This document shows, piece after piece, positions 52,648-64,000 of a stretch of 64,000 nt of DNA (positions are counted from its first letter, which is position 1; each line of letters begins with the position of its first letter). The position numbers and the translations under genes are program-made. Under the pieces are notes generated by a model, which saw only the letters and a program-made list of their open reading frames with translations, had not been told where the DNA came from and did not search any database. This stretch comes from Eustoma russellianum (Eukaryota > Streptophyta > Magnoliopsida > Gentianales > Gentianaceae): NCBI GenBank assembly GCA_036186865.1, contig AP025047.1:257820-321819 (forward strand). The letters are read 5' to 3'.

Positions 52648-55600
52648 ATGGATATTGAAGCTCCTCAAAATTCCCTTAAGGTGAGAGTCTTTGGGACAAA
52701 ACCCACATCAAAGTTCACATCATTATTACTTATTATTTTCTGATTCTTCATTTAATTTTTTGGGTTTCAGAAGCAATCATGGAGAACAGTGCTAACTTTA
52801 GCTTACCAGAGCTTGGGGGTTGTGTATGGGGATTTAAGCACTTCGCCTTTGTATGTTTACAAGAGCACATTTGCAGAGGATATTCATCATTCAGAGAGCA
52901 ATGAGGAAATATATGGAGTTTTGTCTTTTGTATTTTGGACATTAACGCTCATTCCTTTGCTTAAGTATGTTTTTATAGTGCTTAGAGCTGATGATAATGG
53001 TGAAGGGGGCACTTTTGCTCTGTATTCTTTGCTTTGTCGCCATGCCCGGATTAGTACTCTGCCCAATGGGCAACTTGCAGATGAGGATCTTTATGAATAT
53101 AAGAAAGATGGGATTTTGTCTGCTGATAAGGGATTTGGATTGAGGTTACGGTCGGTACTAGAGAAATACAAAGTTCTTCAAAGAATTCTGCTTGTTTTGG
53201 CCTTGATTGGAACCTCTATGGTTATTGGAGATGGAGTCCTCACTCCAGCAATTTCAGGTTTCCATGCACCCAATCATTTGTCTTTTGTTTTGGATTTCTT
53301 AATTCTTTTTTTCTAGCCCCTTAAATAATGTCTGTTCTTTTCTGAAATGTAATTAAATTATATTTCTTTATATTTGCAGTTTTCTCTGCAGTTTCAGGAA
53401 TAGAGCTTTCTATGGAAAGAGGGTATCACCAGTGTAAGCTCTTCAATTTTTTATTTTTTATATTCTCCTTGTCATTCTTCTTCTTCTTCTTCTTCCTTAA
53501 TGAATTCTGTTATGCCCTTTGTTCCTTGCTTTTTTCATTTCAAGAAGATAAGAGTTCTCAAATCAGCAAAAGTTGTTCTCTATCTCAATGTCTCTAATTA
53601 GAGTGGCTCTGATTGAAAGGCTGAAAAGGAGTCCCTCTTTTTGCTCGCGTTTAAAGAACAGAAATCGAAAGCATTGGTTCTTCTGGAATTAAGAGACGTC
53701 TGTTTGTTGCTAATGGAGTTGTCTAATCTTATTTGGTCTTTCCAAGTCTCCATGGAGCAATTCCCAAATAGTTGTTCCTACGGTACAATCTATGTCGTAT
53801 GTTTCAATAATTTTGACATATAAAGATAATGAAAATATAAGAGAATGAGATGCTAATAGCCAAATAGTTATTCCTTATGTTTTCTTGTGTTCTGTTTTTA
53901 CCTTTTGTATCTGGAAAAATGAAAAGCGTCATAGAACTCCACAAATTGACAACCTACCCAAAAAAATGATTGTCCATTGAAATAGTCTTCAATGAAATTA
54001 CCACTCTTGAAGCTAGAATATAATATTATATCCATGTGTAGGTTCTAGACAGAGGAAAAAACCATTTTAGTAACAAAAATGTTCATTGTGGGTCCTTCGT
54101 CAATTAATGGGACAAGTCTCATTCAGTCCTAGTCAACTTTCATGATGTGTGCTGCGCTGAATCATTCAACTTAAGATGTGGGGCAGGGAAACGAGCCGTT
54201 AGCTAGAAGATTTCTTTTCGTCTCTTCTACTAAAGAAACGTTGATCATCACGTTTTTTTGCTCTTGTCAAATGAGATCATGACATTTTTGTCCTAAATAT
54301 GAAGTTAAAGAAAAGAAAATCTGGTAAAACTTTCAAAAGGGTAAGTAAATCATTGGGTATAAGTTAATAGTTTTGCTAACAGTTCGAAGTACATACGTTT
54401 CAGTATACATTTTACATGTTGGATCAAACTGAATGTAATAATTATCTAAAATTTTGAAACAATGTATATGGGCCTTCAGAACATTGAAGTAGGTGACTGT
54501 TATATTTGGACAACCTTTTTGCGCTTATTAAAGTTAGGGAAGGTCCATTTCAAAAAAAAAAAAAAAAAAAAGTTAAGGAAGGTGGAATTTGGGGAATCTA
54601 TTAATGGAGATATCACTATGTAAAATTTGCATCACTTATGGATTGTCTTTCATCAGTTTAAATGCATGTGTCTGATTTTATTATTATTAGCTTTATTTTT
54701 GGCGAAACAATTACCTCTGCTTGTTTCTTATATTTCAAGACCTAATAGAGCAAATTCTTTGACATTGAAAACTATAAAGGAAACAATATGTTACTTTTCC
54801 TTCCAAAATACAGGAGTCCTCTCACATTCCATTCCGTGCAATATCATTCTAGAGATCTGATGTTTGGTGGATGACATTGTTCCTGTCACTTGTCTACATA
54901 AAAGCTTTTTGTATACATTATTCCATGTGTCCAACTTGTATTTGCTCTTGGAATCTGATACAGTGCCTGTTACACCTTATATTGGTTAAAATGTCATATA
55001 GATGATATCTCACTTATGTGGAAGTGATTTGATTCTACTTTTAGTTGTCTGATAATCTAGAGTCCACTTGCAGCCGAGTGGGTTACCTTTTTGCACCATA
55101 CATTTTATAATGATCAACATATTCTCTGGAAAATGTTAATCCACAGTGCTAGGAAAGAACTTGATACTTGAACACTGTGTACATTGATTGAACTAGATGA
55201 AGTACAAAGAGATATGTGCTTTTCTTATGACCTAGCCTCTTAATGTATGTTCGTTTATTTTATGCTATATTCTATGTCTTTTGTGATTTTGATACTAATA
55301 ATAGAATCACGTTCCACAAGGTTTCTTTTTCCCTCTAAATCTGTGATGAACCATTGAAAGTTGGTCTTATGTTTTGGATGGCCGATTAACGGTACCTAAT
55401 CTGTATGCCAATTTGTTTACCCAAGAAAGAAATTGAGCAGATCTGGCAAAGTATTTTGTAATGCTCTTTAAAATCTGATTTGGTCGGAGTTAATGTCCTG
55501 TTTGAAACAACCATTAGTTAGTTGATATGATCAAGCCTAAATAAAAAGACGCAAAAGACAGACATATATAATGTAGAATATGGGGAAAGGGATGGATATA

Positions 55601-58418
55601 GGAAAGATAGTTCTCGTCAGGGTAGAAATAGACTCCTATTACTTAACTATGACAATAACCAGCAGGGCGTTGCGCTGGGAAAGCGCAAGCAGACAGAAAG
55701 AGTAGATGTGCAAAGTTAGTTTGAACCCTGCAAGAGGTTACATTTGAGATAACGTGATGTGTTGCTTGATATGCTTAATAGATGTGTCAAATATTTGTGA
55801 TTTTATGGATAAACTTTATTGCTTTTATGGTTTGCTGTATCTGTTTTTCTTTTTAATGCTCTTCTTAAAGTTTCCTTAATATTCTTCACAGATGTTCAAG
55901 TCCCAATTGCATGTGTTATATTGGTGTTTCTGTTTTTCCTCCAACATCATGGAACCCAGCGACTAGGATTCCTCTTTGCTCCAATTGTGATAATATGGCT
56001 TTTCTCCATCAGTTCCATTGGGTTATACAACATTTTCTACTGGAATCCTCATGTTTATAAAGCACTCTCCCCATATTACATGTACAAATTCCTGAAGAAG
56101 ACACGCAAAAGAGGCTGGATGTCCCTTGGTGGAATTTTGTTGTGCATGACAGGTATAAGGATGTAAGAAATGATAAATTTCTTTTCCATTTGATTCTCCA
56201 GCTGAGATGTTTTATCGGAAATACTTCTGTGGCTTCAGGTTCAGAGGCAATGTTTGCTGACCTTGGCCATTTCTCCCAGTTGTCTATTCAGGTGATGTTT
56301 AACTTCGTATTCTTAGTATATCGTTAATTTTATTGCTAAATTTTTGTCTTTCTCTATGTTTGAAATCAAGAATGCGACAACCTTGACGGGAGATATAATT
56401 TTAATGGAGTGCAAAGTAGCTGCATGGAGTTCGTATGACAAGCTCCACCGTATTGAAGCTTATCATAGTCTGTGTAGTAGCTAATATGTGATGCTCTTGC
56501 AGTGCAGAAATGAAGCATACGTTAAACGTCTTGCTTTATTATTTTAATCTTTTGTTCTTTTTTTTTTTTGGGTGTCATGTTGATTGAAATGCCATGTTAT
56601 GTCCTTTCCACAATGATTTCCTTAAGTATTCTTATATTTTCAAATTTCTGACTTGCTGTCTCCCTGCAGATAGCATTTACCACGGTGGTATATCCTTCAT
56701 TGGTTCTTGCATACATGGGACAGGCTGCATATCTTTCCAAGCATCACTTGATTGAACCTGATTATCGAATAGGATTTTACGTCTCTGTACCAGGTCTTTT
56801 GTTAATCTCTGATGATTTAAGTTCTCATGTACATTTTAGTAATTTATCCAGTTAATACTCATTTATGGTTTTTTATATGTGACAGCAAAGATACGGTTTC
56901 CTGTTCTTGCAATTGCAATTCTTGCAGCTGTGGTTGGAAGCCAGGCGGTAATCACGGGGACTTTCTCTATCATTAAACAGTGCTCTGCTCTGGGTTGTTT
57001 TCCCAGGGTTCGAATTAAACACACATCCTCTAAAATCCATGGCCAAATTTACATTCCAGAAATCAACTGGACCTTAATGTTGCTCTGCTTAGCTATCACC
57101 ATTGGTTTCAGAGACACAAAGCACATCAGTAATGCAGCAGGTACCTCTTTTCCTACATTTCTTTCTATTTACAAGAGAAGTGTTACACTCCGGAATTAGT
57201 TGGTTTCGAAAATCATTTTTTGTTTTCCTAGTTGATTTTGTCAATTTACTTGCAAATAAAAATTGGTGGTGCTGTAAGCAAAGACCAAAAACTTCATCTG
57301 AATTTCTTGTTCTTAGTATAGTATCTTGATGTTAGCTCATGCATTATGCAGGTCTGGCTGTTATTACAGTAATGTTAGTAACTACCTGTCTGATGTTCCT
57401 GGTGATTATTCTGTCCTGGCGCAAAAATGCCGCTTTAGCAATTTGCTTCTTATTATTTTTTGGCTCCATGGAGGCACTCTACTTTTCATCTTCGCTTATG
57501 AAGTTCCGCGAAGGAGCTTGGGTCCCTATCGCGCTTTCACTCATTTTCTTAGCCATCATGTACATTTGGCATTACGGCACTACCAAGAAGTACGAGTTTG
57601 ACGTTCAGAACAAAGTTTCAATCCAATGGATCCTTGGTTCAGGTGCCAAACTTGGAATCGTCCGGGTACAGGGCATTGGCCTAATACACACTGAGCTCGT
57701 GTCAGGAATTCCAGCTATCTTCACTCACTTTGTGACAAATCTCCCAGCATTTCATCAGGTGGTGGTGCTCCTTTGCATTAAGTATGTCCCAGTTCCTCAT
57801 GTAAGACCTGAAGAAAGATTCCTCGTAGGAAGAGTTGGGCCAAGAAAACATCGCATGTATCGTTGCATTGCACGATACGGTTATCGTGATATCCAACTGG
57901 ACGATGTGGAGTTTGAGAAGGATCTAGTCTGCAGTATAGCTGAACTGATCAGGTCAGAAGTGCCTGATTCTGATGCTAAAAGCGATGAACTCAGCGATGA
58001 TTACGAGAAAATGACAGTAATCGGGACAGTATCAGCAAACACAAGGGGCGTAAGACTGTGCGAGTATGATGAAGACATATTGGAAGTAACAAGTGTTGAT
58101 GAGTTAAAACAGATGAACTCACCAGTGCCAGAGGGCCCAAGTCCAAAGAAGAGAGTACAGTTCGTGTTACCGGAGAGTCAAGAAATGGATTCGAGTGCAA
58201 GAGAAGAGATGAGAGATTTGACGGTGGCGAGAGAGGCTGGGATGGCATTTATATTAGGACATAGTTATGTAAAAGCAAAGAGTGGTTCGAGTTTTATTAA
58301 AAGAGTGGTGATTGATATAGGGTATGACTTCTTGAGGAGGAATTCGAGGGATGCAACGTGTGATTTTAGTTTTCCTCGAGCCTCTACGTTAGAGGTGGGA
58401 ATGATGTACCGTGTTTGA
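52648..58418 (+). CDS. KUP6/KUP8: KUP/HAK/KT potassium transporter, KUP6/KUP8 type
   Basis: This is a K+ transporter of a membrane. Eight exons join to 777 aa: 52648-52680, 52771-53257, 53380-53433, 55892-56152, 56239-56291, 56670-56793, 56886-57140 and 57352-58418. All borders are GT-AG and the frame is intact. The family signature GVVYGDLSTSPLYV is at residues 27-40. Further family blocks are RADDNGEGGTFALYSLLCRH, GDGVLTPAIS, GWMSLGGILLCMTG, SEAMFADLGHFSQLSI and YIPEINWTLMLLC. The family usually has about 12 helices. The C-terminal regulatory domain is long and ends in TLEVGMMYRV. KSTFAEDIHHSESNEEIYGV and the tail fit the cluster II KUP6/KUP8 group, which in Arabidopsis acts in K+ efflux and ABA-linked osmotic adjustment; orthology is inferred. 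Intron 3 is large (2458 bp). The NHL gene lies just downstream. Confidence 0.94.
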
Positions 58419-59372
58419 TGAACTCTGTGTTCAAATATGATGGTTCTTTCTTGAACGAAGTCATAGATATTGTTGAAGTTATTACATAGCATAATGTCTT
58501 GTACTTTAGGGTGACAACGAACTGAGTTAGATAGAGAAATGAGTGTTTTTTAGTTGATGATTCAGAAATTATACTAGACAGACATAATAGTCATGTTATA
58601 GTAGGAAAAAGTATTAAAGAGAAAATTTTGTTGCAAAAGGTGTTTGTTCATTTATTTAATTCATCATTAAATCAACGAAACAAACGCAGACTAAAATTCT
58701 TAAAGGTTGTACCCAACACTGTTAAGGGCCTCTGTCATCTCCGGTCTTACAAAAAGTGTAAGGATGTAAATCAGAAACCTGATATATTCAAACCACAGGA
58801 AGATAAATCAGGAACCCACAGGAAGGTAAATCATGAACCTGATAGATTCAGATCACATGAAGTTAAATCAGGAACCCACAAGAAGGTAAATCAGGAACCT
58901 GATAGATTCAGATCACATGAAGTGTAAGGGTGTAAATCAGGAACCTGGTAGATTCAGACAAAAGACATGTTATATACACGGATACAACATTATGGAATCC
59001 AAACAATGGAATTTTCGATAAATGTCTGGGAGGAATTCGAACTCCCAACCTCTCTCTTTTAAGATAGTTATCATAGTCTGTTTCTATCAGGCTATGTCTG
59101 GTGACGTAGACTAAAATTCTTATTTCTATATAGGCTTGAATCTTTTTTTTTTTTTTTTGGGTGCAAATATAATTTTCAGAAATTTGTTCGGCCACATCTG
59201 AGCTTTATAACAGAAGCTAGAAGCTTGAACTCATTTAAAGTACTGTACTAACAGAAGCCAAGGTTGTTTCCTTAATATATCCTACGTTTTGTAAAAAAAT
59301 TTGATAACTCGATTTTTATTTTTAAGTAGTTTAATTTATATTCTCAACTATACATATGTGGGTTTTTGTACT
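58419..59372. other. KUP 3' flank and intergenic DNA
   Basis: Includes the KUP 3' UTR, a tandem repeat described separately, and TTCGAACTCCCAACC near 59037. In reverse, the last is a B-box-like GGTTGGGAGTTCGAA, possibly a SINE fragment on the minus strand. No gene was found. Confidence 0.5.
58760..58955 (+). repeat. Tandem repeat, about 60-bp units (three to four copies)
   Basis: Each unit contains GGTAAATCA-GAACCTGATAGATTCA, GATCACATGAAGT and AAATCAGGAACCCACA. Read in one frame they give a VNQEPDRFRSHEVKSGTHKK-like repeat, but there is no sign of a gene around it. Confidence 0.8.
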
Positions 59373-60374
59373 TGATGAAACTTAAATCCACTTGTTCGGA
59401 TAAGACAAGACTCTCTAGTTAGTCAATAAAAGTCAACGTGACTCAAGCTTCGGTAGTTGACTAGTCTACCTTGGCCCAGCTCGAGGCACGAGGCCGCAGC
59501 CTCGGCCCCTATCAGCATCAGCCGAGACAGGTCATCCAAGGCTGCCTTAAAGTCATCTCGGCCACATCACAAAGGCAGGTCAGCCCGACCACTGTTCTAT
59601 CAGATCAATATGCAGGGCCAGACCACTCAGATGCCTCTCTTACTCAACTGCTCATGAAGCATCTCAAGTCAACAAGTACGTGATCCGGCCATAACATGGT
59701 CAAACATACTCTAATCCTGCACAGCTCAGCTCGGCAGATCTTATTGTTCCTCTTGGCCAAACCACACAGGGCAATTTAGCTCGGCCATTGCGCACTTCGG
59801 CAGACCAGCTCGGTCTCTTAGCCCAACACGTGGTGCCACTTGGCCTACATGCAGCCGAAGAATGCCAGCAAGTGTAACCATTTATCTCCACATGTCAACC
59901 ATCTAAATGGGAGTTGCCAGCACAGCAACCCTCAGCTGCCGCGTGGCTATCATGCAAGCCATCATCGCCACCTAGACAGCTAGGTGTCATCACCACCTTC
60001 ATACTGGGACACGCAGCTCTCAGCTTTCACAGCTATAAATACAAACTTCATCAACAGAGGCAGGACCAAGTTCTTTCGGACGACTTTTAAGTCCTTTCCA
60101 AGAAAAACTACACCTCGGACTCATTAGTCCTCGGCTCGGCCTACGCCTTAGCCGACCTACATAACAGGTTTTATACAGCCTTTATTCCATCATAAGCTAT
60201 ACATAAAAATGTCCACAACTGACTTGAGCGTCGGAGGGTTTTCCCCAGGACATTGACCCTGGGCCTTTAACGTTACATTTCTTTCTCAGGTTCCATAGGC
60301 AGACCCTAACGCAGAGCTGACGACATACCATAAGGATTGTCTCCAATCCACCTGTTGAAGATCCGACTTCATCA
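59373..60374 (+). repeat. Probable Gypsy-type 5' LTR
   Basis: The 1002-bp interval begins TGATGAA and ends TTCATCA, a perfect 7-bp terminal inversion with TG/CA ends. A TATA-like CTATAAAT lies at 60033-60040. Directly after the end comes TTTGGCGCTAGAAGG, resembling a TGGCGC-type primer-binding site. No second LTR was found, so boundaries are by these signals only. Confidence 0.7.
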
Positions 60375-60470
60375 TTTGGCGCTAGAAGGAGGGCCCCGAA
60401 CCTCTGTCCCCCTTAAAATAGCCTCCCAAAGGCCTTCTAAGCAACCATCCCGCAAATCCATCATTGGAAG

Positions 60471-61385
60471 ATGGATAAAAATGAACGGTCAGGGGCCAAG
60501 CGACCTATGACACCCAGAAGACACCGGCGTTCTCCACGGCCCCAATCATAACAGGGTTCTTCAGGTCCAGCGGAATCCTCAACCCCCGCTGCTAACTTCA
60601 CCTATGAGGAACACCTGCGAGCCATCCGCTATGTGGCTCAGAATCCCAACGTGTTCCAGGCGATGGTGGAAGAAATAAAGAGAAAAGCCTCAGCTGCTGG
60701 ACCCAGCGGGCTTCATCCAAGTAATTATACTCAGCGAAGAGAACTCATGGATTACACTCCAACTCGGCCCGAATATTATCCTGAACCTCGGAGTGGATTC
60801 ATGGCCGAGGCTAGATGCTCAGGTCAGCGATCTAGCCTCCAGCCCTATACGTCCGAGCCTCTGAAGGCTTTGGACTGTCATTTGAAACGCGCACGAAAAT
60901 CACTGCTGTCACTCAGACATGGCAGAGAAGTTGACAAGGAGGCCAGAGCCTCACCACATGAAAAACAAGCCGCCCATATGAGGTTGGGTGGCCGAGGCAA
61001 GAAAGGAGTGCCTCTGTTGGCCTCCAAAACCCATATTCTTTCCGTCTCAAGGGAGGAAGGTTTAGTAAGAGATCCCAAGCCCATGTCAGGACCTATTCGC
61101 AAAAGGGATCCTCAACTATACTGCCTCTTCCATCATTTGATCGGACATGATATAGAGAATTGCAGGCAGCTCGTCCACGAGATCGAACGCCTAATCGATC
61201 TCGGTTACCTGCAACTCTACTACAATCAGAGGTCTAGGTTGCATACCAGGCTGGATTTTACTCAGCCTCCTCTTGATGAAAGATGCCGACCCGATCACAG
61301 GTGTCGGTCACCAGAGGATGAAGACCCAGATATGGCTGAGCAAAAGCTACATGCTCCCAAACGAATTAGGCTGACCTGGGGATGA
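60471..61385 (+). pseudogene. Ty3/Gypsy gag remnant
   Basis: The frame opens at ATG 60471 with a basic start and meets an in-frame TAA at 60549, then continues open to 61385. EEHLRAIRYVAQ precedes a polar region. RDPQLYCLFHHLIGHDIENC near residue 210 is the CxFHxxxGHxxxxC box of Gypsy gag, followed by HEIERLIDLGYL. No protease, reverse transcriptase or integrase follows, so the element is truncated or was a non-autonomous derivative. Confidence 0.8.
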
Positions 61386-62717
61386 GGACTACAACTCAAA
61401 GGGACCATGTCCGAACCTCCCCGCGTGTATCCATACCTTTTGTACATATATGTACATTATTTAAAGCTAATGCTTTATCTATCAATGTTTATTCCATATT
61501 TGCTATTGCAAATAAGTTGTCCAGGTATGAAGTTTCATCTTGGCTAACGGAACAAAGATATCTCTAATCATTCTATTCAGATATCTGGCCCAACTCAGCT
61601 CAGTCTTATATTATCTGACAATCAATCCTATTTAGATTTTTGCCTGACTCAGCCCGGCTAATCCCTCTATTTGGCACTCAGCCTTGAGAGTTTATCATCA
61701 GTACTTCTATAAATGTAATGTTATCTTTTAACAACAGCACGGATTCTTTTACCTCAACAGAAAAAAGAAATTCATATAACAAAGTTTGGTATATGTGATG
61801 TGCCTTTTATTTTTCTTTAAATTTTCTTCGCAGCCCAAGTTAGCAAATACACGTGCCACAGTCTCCACATACCAACAACTGGTATGCTCTGGTAAGGACA
61901 CGCATGGGCTCTGTCAGCACTACCGTCTGATATCGTTAGCAAAAATTATATAAGTCTATTCTATATGTTACGGAAATTTACACAAGTCTGTTTATTGTGT
62001 CAGATATATGAATAAAAAAAGTTATAATATAAAGCATACAAGCTTGTTATATCATCTTTAGGTTCTGTACTCACTTTCATATTTGTTTTGACGTTAACAC
62101 GTAGAAACATAAACGTATCAATTTTAACCCTTTAACGTCAATCGCACATATCTAAATGTGTGACTACACGAAACATTAAGTAAAGAACTGTTGTAACTTT
62201 AACATTTAAGAACTAGATGGGCTCAAAATTGTATATATTTAACAACTAGATTGTGGCCCCTAAATTGTTTCTTAGAATTATTGTTATAACTTTTGTGTCA
62301 AAATATTGCCTACCTTCAAAAAACAACACAAAAGAAATAAATGAAATTCATTGCTTGTAAACTAAACATGGTATAGTTCTCTTTTTCTTTATCTTCGTCA
62401 TTACTCTTATTTCCGATTTTTTCTTTATAAGTCACAAAATATTTATTCACTTTTTATAATGAACACATTAATGTACGTTTAAATTATCTTTTTAGGCTAT
62501 TAGCAAAGGATCAATTTGGGCGAGGATTTCGTTAACCTTTCTTTCCTACTATTCATTAACTGTTTTTAACTAATAGCGATTGAAAAAGGAAAGGATAGGG
62601 GGCATCTAGGGACTAGCAACGAGGACTCTGTTGTTCTTTGTGGGCTCTCTGAAATCTGAATCCTATATGTACACATTTAAACAACTTAGTACTCTTCACC
62701 TCAAACCAGGTGCACAA
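61386..62717. other. Intergenic; NHL gene upstream region
   Basis: No gene seen. There may be more of the Gypsy relic just after 61386, but no motif supports it. No clear TATA box is assigned for the NHL gene. Confidence 0.45.
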
Positions 62718-63293
62718 ATGGGGAAACTTTGGGTCCTTTTGCTTGTCTTGCTCTTTTTTCTAGTTTCTGGATGTTCTTCAGCTTCTATCACTCCTGCTGC
62801 AAGTGAGTGCGTGATTCTTTAATCTCTTTTCTTTCCTTTCCCTCGTTTATGTTTCATTTTTTGCCCCCAATTATATATAAAGATTTGATTTTTTTTTGGC
62901 AGAAATCGTTGGTGGGGTGGTGACGAATGTTGCTTCTGCATTATTCAAATGGCTGTGGTCGCTCAAATCAACCACCAAAACGGGTAACAAATCCTTTTAT
63001 CTCTGCCACATTTCTTGTTTCTCGGGAAGCTGACTTGGTTTTGCTCTTTTGTTGTCCCATTTTGACAATGCTGCAATCAAGTTAGTAATTGAATTAAAAG
63101 GGGTTGATTTTTTCAGCAATTTCAAGTCGTTCAATGGTGAAATTTGAGGGTGGTTACACTGTGGAGACTGTGTTTGATGGAAGCAAGCTCGGAATTGAGC
63201 CCTACTATGTCGAGGTTTCTCCATCTGGGCAGTTGCTGTTGCTAGATTCTCAGAATAGCAACATCTACAGGATTCCCACTCCACTGTCCAAAT
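62718..63293 (+). CDS. NHL-repeat domain protein (5' part; continues past window)
   Basis: Three exons join in frame: 62718-62802, 62903-62983 and 63117-63293, all GT-AG. The gene is open at the third exon's donor and continues beyond 64000. It starts with a likely signal peptide (MGKLWVLLLVLLFFLVSGCSS). Then come KIVGGVVTNVASALFKWLWS and MVKFEGGYTVETVFDGSKLG, typical of plant NHL-domain proteins. LLLLDSQNSNIYRIPTPLSK is the start of the first NHL blade. These proteins fold as beta-propellers; their biochemical role in plants is not established. The upstream ATG at 62667 would add 17 residues before the hydrophobic core and is less likely. Position after a KUP6/8-type gene matches Arabidopsis. 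Confidence 0.85.
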
Positions 63294-64000
63294 GTAAGAT
63301 GCTGCATTATTTTGTTTTAATTTTTTTTAATGGATATTAATCACTTAGGACCCACACTTTCGCTTTTCATGTGGCTTGAACTTGAAACATTTTGTCCAAG
63401 GGTCTCAATTGTAGGAGATCCCTGCTATTCTTTTGATCAGGGCAAGATTTTGATTCTTGATTGATTGATTGTTTTTCATGCAGTTTTTTGGGTGTTTTTT
63501 TTTCTTGTGATAATAAAAGAGTTATTTGTTAATTAGAATGATTGAACTAGTGATTTTCTGCTATTCAGCATTTATGACAGTTAACTTTTGTTTAGGTGAA
63601 GATTTGACATTTTTAAAAGTAGAATTCTTGTTTAAAAACTCAAAAGTGTTGCAGTGGTTCCCCCTTTCCACAGATTTATGAGCTTTTGCTTTCTTTTAAC
63701 TAGAACAAGTTTCTTAGGGACTCAAAGAATAACTTAACTTTATTCTTTCCTTGTGCATCTTTCCCTAGTTTTCCGTGCTACCAAGATAACACTGTTGGTA
63801 CAAAAGACTGTACTCACCCCTTCCCTCTGTAACGTCCATCTGCCAAAAAGTTAATGGAAAAAAAAGGACTTAATAAAAAAAAGGCTGAAGAGTCTTGATC
63901 ATCTGCTTTAGTTTATTGACTAGTTTTCTTTTCATTTTCCACTCGGAACGGTTTCAAGCTGGTGTTCTGAAACCACTTGGAGCAATCATCACAGAATTAA
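63294..64000 (+). other. NHL gene intron 3 (partial)
   Basis: No exon of the NHL gene was recognised in this stretch, which begins at the GTAAGATG donor. The intron runs at least to the end of the window. Confidence 0.6.

Noticed and set aside
59020..59110. Possible tRNA gene or SINE on the minus strand
   Set aside because: There is a B-box-like motif but no credible A box or cloverleaf.
1..64000. CRISPR arrays, bacterial operons or phage features
   Set aside because: All gene structure is eukaryotic with spliced introns; no regularly spaced repeat array of CRISPR type is present.

Overview
The window looks like nuclear DNA from a eudicot plant. Genes are rich in GT-AG introns, intergenic DNA is AT-rich, and there are several LTR retrotransposons, MITE-like elements and tRNA-derived SINE-like sequences. 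I recognise six protein genes: a clade II SWEET sugar transporter (756-2942, minus), an HD-Zip I transcription factor of the HAT5/ATHB-1 type (15338-23343, plus), an ARM/TOG-repeat protein (26346-28418, plus), a RING-H2 ATL-type ubiquitin ligase (36772-37407, plus), a KUP/HAK/KT potassium transporter of the KUP6/KUP8 type (52648-58418, plus), and the 5' end of an NHL-repeat protein that runs off the right edge (62718-63293, plus).

Region by region. 1-3.1 kb holds the SWEET gene, behind a local repeat array. 3.1-14.8 kb has no intact gene; it holds tandem duplications, a decayed Copia element, a hAT-type MITE with its target duplication, a SINE-like copy, a dispersed ~640-bp repeat in two copies and a CGATCG-rich hairpin. 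14.8-23.4 kb is the HD-Zip I gene; its second intron carries a 5.3-kb Copia element with identical LTRs in sense orientation. 24.6-28.4 kb is the ARM gene; its first intron hides an antisense, intron-containing RPS3a pseudogene. 28.4-37.4 kb is a tandem segmental duplication covering the ARM 3' flank and the ATL gene; one ATL copy is broken, the other intact, and a 3.1-kb deleted Copia element with identical LTRs sits in the first copy. 38.5-40.1 kb is a CACTA-like element. 41.1-47.1 kb is an older, broken Copia element whose 3' LTR carries an inverted segment. 47.5-52.6 kb holds a Mutator-type MITE, a second SINE-like copy, a tandem duplication and microsatellites. 52.6-58.4 kb is the KUP gene. 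59.4-61.4 kb is a truncated Gypsy-type LTR plus gag. The NHL gene starts at 62.7 kb.

The host genes do not form a single pathway. Two neighbour pairs match gene order I recall from Arabidopsis: HB1 with an ARM-repeat gene on chromosome 3, and KUP6 or KUP8 beside an NHL-repeat gene on chromosomes 1 and 5. This supports orthology and indicates old microsynteny loosened by transposons. I found no undescribed multi-gene system. The most useful leads are the young intronic Copia insertion in the HD-Zip gene, the upstream ORF in that gene's leader, the reciprocal decay after segmental duplication, the hidden RPS3a pseudogene and the inverted LTR segment.
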